From positions 1 to 8,357 of the forward strand of contig CAZLMG010000064.1 of NCBI GenBank assembly GCA_964560765.1: 8,357 bases of DNA, read 5' to 3'. Positions 5,315 through 8,357 of the stretch are shown here, piece by piece (the first letter of the stretch is position 1; each line of letters begins with the position of its first letter). The notes beneath the pieces were generated by a model, which was not told where the DNA came from, did not search any database, and was given only the letters and a program-made list of their open reading frames with translations. This stretch comes from CAZLMG01 sp964560765 (GTDB lineage: Bacteria > Bdellovibrionota_B > Oligoflexia > Oligoflexales > CAZLMG01). The position numbers were made by a program, and so were the translations under genes.

Positions 5315-7537
5315 ATGAGTCGCCTACGAAGTTGGCCTGAATTCTTTGTAATTATATGCCTTCTACTCCAAGCCGTAAATGCAGGGTCGCAAACCGTTGC
5401 AGCCCAGCCATCGCAGAGTCGAACTCTCACGGTATTGGCGAAGGGATCCGGCAAGCCCTTGCAACGGGTTGAGGTCAAGATCGGCGACTGGACCGGATAT
5501 TCCGATCGTGATGGCAAGGTCGAGTTTCAGGCCGCCGAGGATGCGACCGTGACCTTATCTCGTTTTGGATATGAGTCCGCCTCGATAAAACTGCAAGAAC
5601 TGTCATCAGCAGACAATAAGGTTTTTTTATTTCCCGCAGTCCCTAACGATAACGAGGTGATCATTCGCGGAGTAAAGCGCCCCGAGGTTTCTCGTAAGTC
5701 GATTTCCGCGCGGGAGGCGGCTCGTGTTTCACCCAGTGGTGACCCCGTGCAAGTCACGAAGCTATTGCCAGGTGTACAGTCTAAGTCGTTTGGGAATCGG
5801 GTGATCATCCGTGGTTCTGGGCCATCTGATTCGGGCTACTTCATCGATGCTATGGAGATACCGATTATTTTCCATACCGTCGGTGGCATCAGTGTCATGC
5901 CTGAGCCGGTGATCAGCGACGTCGAGTTTGCGACGGGCGGCTTTGGCCCTCAGCATGGCGACAAGCATGGTGGCATCATCGTACTTCGGACGCGCAACCA
6001 GGTTCCAGAGGAGGCCCGGACCGAAATTCGAGTCAACGTTCCTACCTACAGCACCGTGTTTCACGAGCGGCCTATCGGCGACAATCAGTCGATTGCGCTG
6101 TCGGCGCGGCGAAGCTATTTGGAGGCATTCTTGCCCCTGGTGCTTGATTCGCAAAATGCTCCCCTGACCATCGTTCCTTACTTTGCTGACGGGCACGCTC
6201 TGTATCTGAAATCCACAGAGCAAGGTTATGAAAAGGGCCTGCTTATGGGCTCCATTGATGGAATTCGACTCGCGGTACCGCTGCAGAGTGCAACGGATGA
6301 GGACGGTCGCGGCAACATTGATATTCGAAATTCATTTGTCGTGCTGGGCTACGAGTGGTTCACCGGCCTAGGCGATGGCTGGAGTTCAAGTCTTACGCCG
6401 TACTTCACTTATGTGAAAAACGATAATCAATTCCTCAATGATCGAGTCGGATTTGATGTTTACAACCCGAAGCTGCATTGGGAGTTCAAAAAGCGCGTTT
6501 CCAAGCGAGCATCACATTATATCGGAACGGAACTTTCCTATGTGAAAGCCAAAACGGATATCTCGGCGCCGTCACCGCCTGATCCGGATGATCCCTTTTT
6601 CGACTTGGAGGATGCGCCACGGCGACGGCTAAACGATGATGTTGAGTGGTCAACCGGTGCTGTCTGGGCCAGCCGTGATGATGAACTCGGCAAATTTGTT
6701 GTTACCGAGGGTATGAGGCTTTTCTATCACAGCTTGTTAGAGAAGTGGCAGGTTGATCCGCGCCTCAGTTTGCGCTACGAGGCCGATTCTGTGCACACGG
6801 GAAAAGCGGCCGTCGGACTGTACTCTCAATCGCCTCAGCCTCCTGAATTCGCCAAGAAGTTTGGTAACCCCAATCTGGGTTATGAGAAGTCCATGCATTA
6901 TGTGCTGGGGTTGGAATCAAAGTGGAGTGACCGGTGGGAAACCGACGTGCAGCTCTTCTATAAAACAACCAAGGACTTGGTCGTCAGGGATAGCCAAATC
7001 AACTACGATAACAAAGGTGATCGTCGTACTCGTGGCTTTGAGTTTTTTGTGCGCCGTAACCCGACCGAAAAGACGTTCGCTTGGCTCTCTTACACGTACT
7101 CTGTTAACGAAGAGCGTCGGGGCGACGAGACGGAGTATCGCCCTTCGGCGAATGATCAAACGCATGTGGTGAGTTTAGCGGGAAGCTATCGCATCTCGGG
7201 TGTGTGGGAAGTTGCAGGTCGCATGACCTACCACACGGGCGACACGTACACGCCCATTGCGGACGCGGTATATAACGCCAGCTTAGACAAGTACCAGCCC
7301 CGAACGGACGGAGTGAAGCCCTATAGCCGCCGTTTACCCGACTACCATCAGGGGGATATCTACGCCACGTATGACTTCCTCTATGACTACTGGAAATTGG
7401 CGTTGCGCTTCGGCGTGCAGTTTCTATCGCTGACGGAGCAAGTTTACAACATCCAGTACAACTACGATTATTCCAAGAAAGAGTTCTTTACCGATGTTCC
7501 TCCCATTCCATTCGTTGAGTTAAAGGGAGAGTTTTAG
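5315..7537 (+). CDS. TonB-dependent outer-membrane receptor with N-terminal carboxypeptidase-regulatory-like domain
   Basis: From the ATG at 5315 the protein has 740 residues. It starts with a signal peptide (basic n-region, hydrophobic core about 10-20, VNA-G cleavage after 23). Residues about 36-108 form a carboxypeptidase-regulatory-like beta domain (LTVLAKGSGKPLQRVEVKIG, YSDRDGKVEF, VTLSRFGYES). The plug follows at about 112-228. It has a possible TonB-box-like EVIIRG (114-119), DPVQVTKLLPGVQS, NRVIIRGSGPSDSGYFIDAM, then VEFATGGFGPQHGDKHGG and IIVLRTR. The rest is an Arg/Tyr/Asp-rich beta-barrel ending in ...FVELKGEF with a terminal Phe, as expected for outer-membrane proteins. Residues 419-433 make a Pro/Asp-rich acidic stretch, probably a surface loop. 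It would import an unidentified ligand using the divergent TonB. The lipoprotein gene starts directly after its stop, so the two are co-transcribed. The plug wording resembles delta-proteobacterial receptors rather than any characterised siderophore receptor. Confidence 0.92.
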   Translation: MSRLRSWPEFFVIICLLLQAVNAGSQTVAAQPSQSRTLTVLAKGSGKPLQRVEVKIGDWTGYSDRDGKVEFQAAEDATVTLSRFGYESASIKLQELSSADNKVFLFPAVPNDNEVIIRGVKRPEVSRKSISAREAARVSPSGDPVQVTKLLPGVQSKSFGNRVIIRGSGPSDSGYFIDAMEIPIIFHTVGGISVMPEPVISDVEFATGGFGPQHGDKHGGIIVLRTRNQVPEEARTEIRVNVPTYSTVFHERPIGDNQSIALSARRSYLEAFLPLVLDSQNAPLTIVPYFADGHALYLKSTEQGYEKGLLMGSIDGIRLAVPLQSATDEDGRGNIDIRNSFVVLGYEWFTGLGDGWSSSLTPYFTYVKNDNQFLNDRVGFDVYNPKLHWEFKKRVSKRASHYIGTELSYVKAKTDISAPSPPDPDDPFFDLEDAPRRRLNDDVEWSTGAVWASRDDELGKFVVTEGMRLFYHSLLEKWQVDPRLSLRYEADSVHTGKAAVGLYSQSPQPPEFAKKFGNPNLGYEKSMHYVLGLESKWSDRWETDVQLFYKTTKDLVVRDSQINYDNKGDRRTRGFEFFVRRNPTEKTFAWLSYTYSVNEERRGDETEYRPSANDQTHVVSLAGSYRISGVWEVAGRMTYHTGDTYTPIADAVYNASLDKYQPRTDGVKPYSRRLPDYHQGDIYATYDFLYDYWKLALRFGVQFLSLTEQVYNIQYNYDYSKKEFFTDVPPIPFVELKGEF

Positions 7538-8281
7538 ATGATCAGGATGCTTCTGCTGTTAGTTGTCGTCTCTGGATTGTTGGGCTGTAATGATGATGGA
7601 GAGCGGCCCGAACAGTTGCTCAAATTGCGGGCTCTCGGTGTTGCTGCACAGCCAACGGTGATAACGCCCAGTACGGACTCGGTGCCATCCGTGGCTCGTC
7701 TGACGTTCTATGCTGCGGTCCCAGAAGGCCAGGAAGTTGCAACGGAGGTTTTTGAAGATCTACCCGCGTTTAACTCGCTGCCGTTGTCGCAGCTGCAGCT
7801 AGACGATACGACCATTACCTATACGGACTTGGCTAAAATTCGACTGTATGAGGTGTCAGGAACCTTTGTCGCGCCAACGGCAGATACACTAGCAAAAGGT
7901 ATTGGCGGGGTTTTGAGATTGCGCTACAGCGTGCGTCTCACCTCGGGTGATGAGGAAGAGAAGGTCGTTGGCGACGTGCTGATGGTTGCTGCCGACAGTG
8001 CTGAAGCACAGTGGACGGCACCGGTCTTGAGTTTTGAGGAACCAACGGAAACGTCTATCACAGCTGGCAAGGATAACGCGGTGAAGGCATCGGTCACCGA
8101 CGTTAACGATGAAAGAGTCAAAGTTGGCTGGTTTGTCACGAGCGGCAAGGTTGAAAACCGCCGTGCCCGAGCTACGAAGTGGCAAGAGCCGAGCGCTGGC
8201 GAGCAGACAGTGATTGTTACGGCACGCGGCATTCGCAGCCGTGGGTTTGCCCTCACCCATAAGGTTGTTTCTGCCAATTAG
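7538..8281 (+). CDS. Lipoprotein partner of the TonB-dependent receptor
   Basis: This 247-residue protein has a type II signal: M1-x-R3, a run of Leu/Val at 5-11, and lipobox LLGC with the lipidated cysteine at C17, followed by N18-D19-D20. The ATG follows the receptor stop with no gap, and the Shine-Dalgarno (AAAGGGAGAG, 7522-7531) sits inside the receptor gene, so the two are tightly coupled. The mature part has LKLRALGVAAQPTVITPS (28-45), resembling the 'LRVLAVRAEPPEVRPG' style I recall in delta-proteobacterial lipoproteins. Its C-terminal region (about 165-245) has VGWFVTSGKVENRR...KWQEPSAGEQTVIVTARG, which looks like an Ig-type beta-sandwich. There is no catalytic motif. It may be a ligand-binding or receptor-assisting protein on the outer membrane. 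The sorting residues do not settle which membrane. Confidence 0.85.
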   Translation: MIRMLLLLVVVSGLLGCNDDGERPEQLLKLRALGVAAQPTVITPSTDSVPSVARLTFYAAVPEGQEVATEVFEDLPAFNSLPLSQLQLDDTTITYTDLAKIRLYEVSGTFVAPTADTLAKGIGGVLRLRYSVRLTSGDEEEKVVGDVLMVAADSAEAQWTAPVLSFEEPTETSITAGKDNAVKASVTDVNDERVKVGWFVTSGKVENRRARATKWQEPSAGEQTVIVTARGIRSRGFALTHKVVSAN

Positions 8282-8321
8282 TCCTTTGTGCTCTCGCATC
8301 CCAGACTAGGGCCTGTCCCTC

Positions 8322-8351
8322 TTTTGGCTAATTCGCAGTAGTCAGCTAAAA
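8322..8351. terminator. Weak hairpin downstream of the lipoprotein gene
   Basis: TTTTGGCT (8322-8329) can pair with AGCTAAAA (8344-8351), with one G-U pair and a 14-base loop, 41 bases after the lipoprotein stop. The stem is flanked by T and A runs on its two arms, but the loop is long and the window ends six bases later, so any U-tract on the plus strand is not seen. A smaller AGGG/CCCT pairing occurs at 8308-8320. It may be part of the end of the receptor-lipoprotein operon. The rest of 8282-8357 shows nothing recognisable. Confidence 0.2.
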
Positions 8352-8357
8352 TGCGTT

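Noticed and set aside
5762..6223. 153-residue minus-strand frame inside the receptor gene
   Set aside because: The receptor frame across this stretch carries clear plug motifs; the antisense frame shows no domain or start signal.
8351..8357. ATG at the window edge as start of another gene
   Set aside because: Only two codons and one base are visible, and no ribosome site precedes it.

Overview
The window looks like ordinary chromosomal DNA from a diderm (Gram-negative) bacterium. The evidence is a TonB protein, a TonB-dependent outer-membrane receptor, a lipoprotein and a Sec-exported protein. The receptor plug style (EVIIRG..., then a GDPVQVTKLLPGV-like segment, then IDAMEIPIIFHTVGG) and the multi-receiver/TPR regulator recall delta-proteobacterial-type lineages such as Bdellovibrionota/Oligoflexia or Myxococcota. 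That placement is an inference from remembered families, not a search result. No mobile element, tRNA, rRNA or CRISPR array was seen, and all the full-length genes look intact.

Left part (1-3547). A possible C-terminal scrap of an upstream gene (2-43) is followed by an AT-rich intergenic region with a perfect 10-bp inverted repeat. Next comes a small exported protein with a long acidic tail (183-788). It converges, with one base between stop codons, on a 702-residue regulator on the minus strand (790-2898). The regulator is laid out as pseudo-receiver, TPR-like helices, receiver with Glu in place of the phospho-acceptor Asp, then a TPR array. It is divergent from a CDKN3/KAP-like dual-specificity phosphatase (3041-3547). 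The 142-bp region between them holds a consensus TATAAT box for the regulator and a 33-bp interrupted dyad.

Right part (3544-8281). The phosphatase gene overlaps by 4 bp a convergent YheT/ABHD-type alpha/beta-hydrolase gene. That gene lies two bases downstream of a tonB-like gene, giving a likely tonB-yheT operon on the minus strand. Divergent from tonB, across only 68 bp, is a TonB-dependent receptor gene with a carboxypeptidase-regulatory-like N-terminal domain. A lipoprotein gene follows with zero spacing. The four genes together look like an envelope uptake or signalling locus: receptor and lipoprotein at the outer membrane, TonB as energy transducer, and a hydrolase that may act on an imported ester. 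The substrate is unknown, no Fur-box-like sequence was seen between the two transcription units, and exbB/exbD are not in the window.

The points most worth a second look are the non-phosphorylatable receivers beside a phosphatase whose usual catalytic Asp appears to be Asn, and the compact tonB-hydrolase/receptor-lipoprotein module. The remaining DNA (1-182, 2899-3040, 5247-5314, 8282-8357) is short and is described feature by feature.
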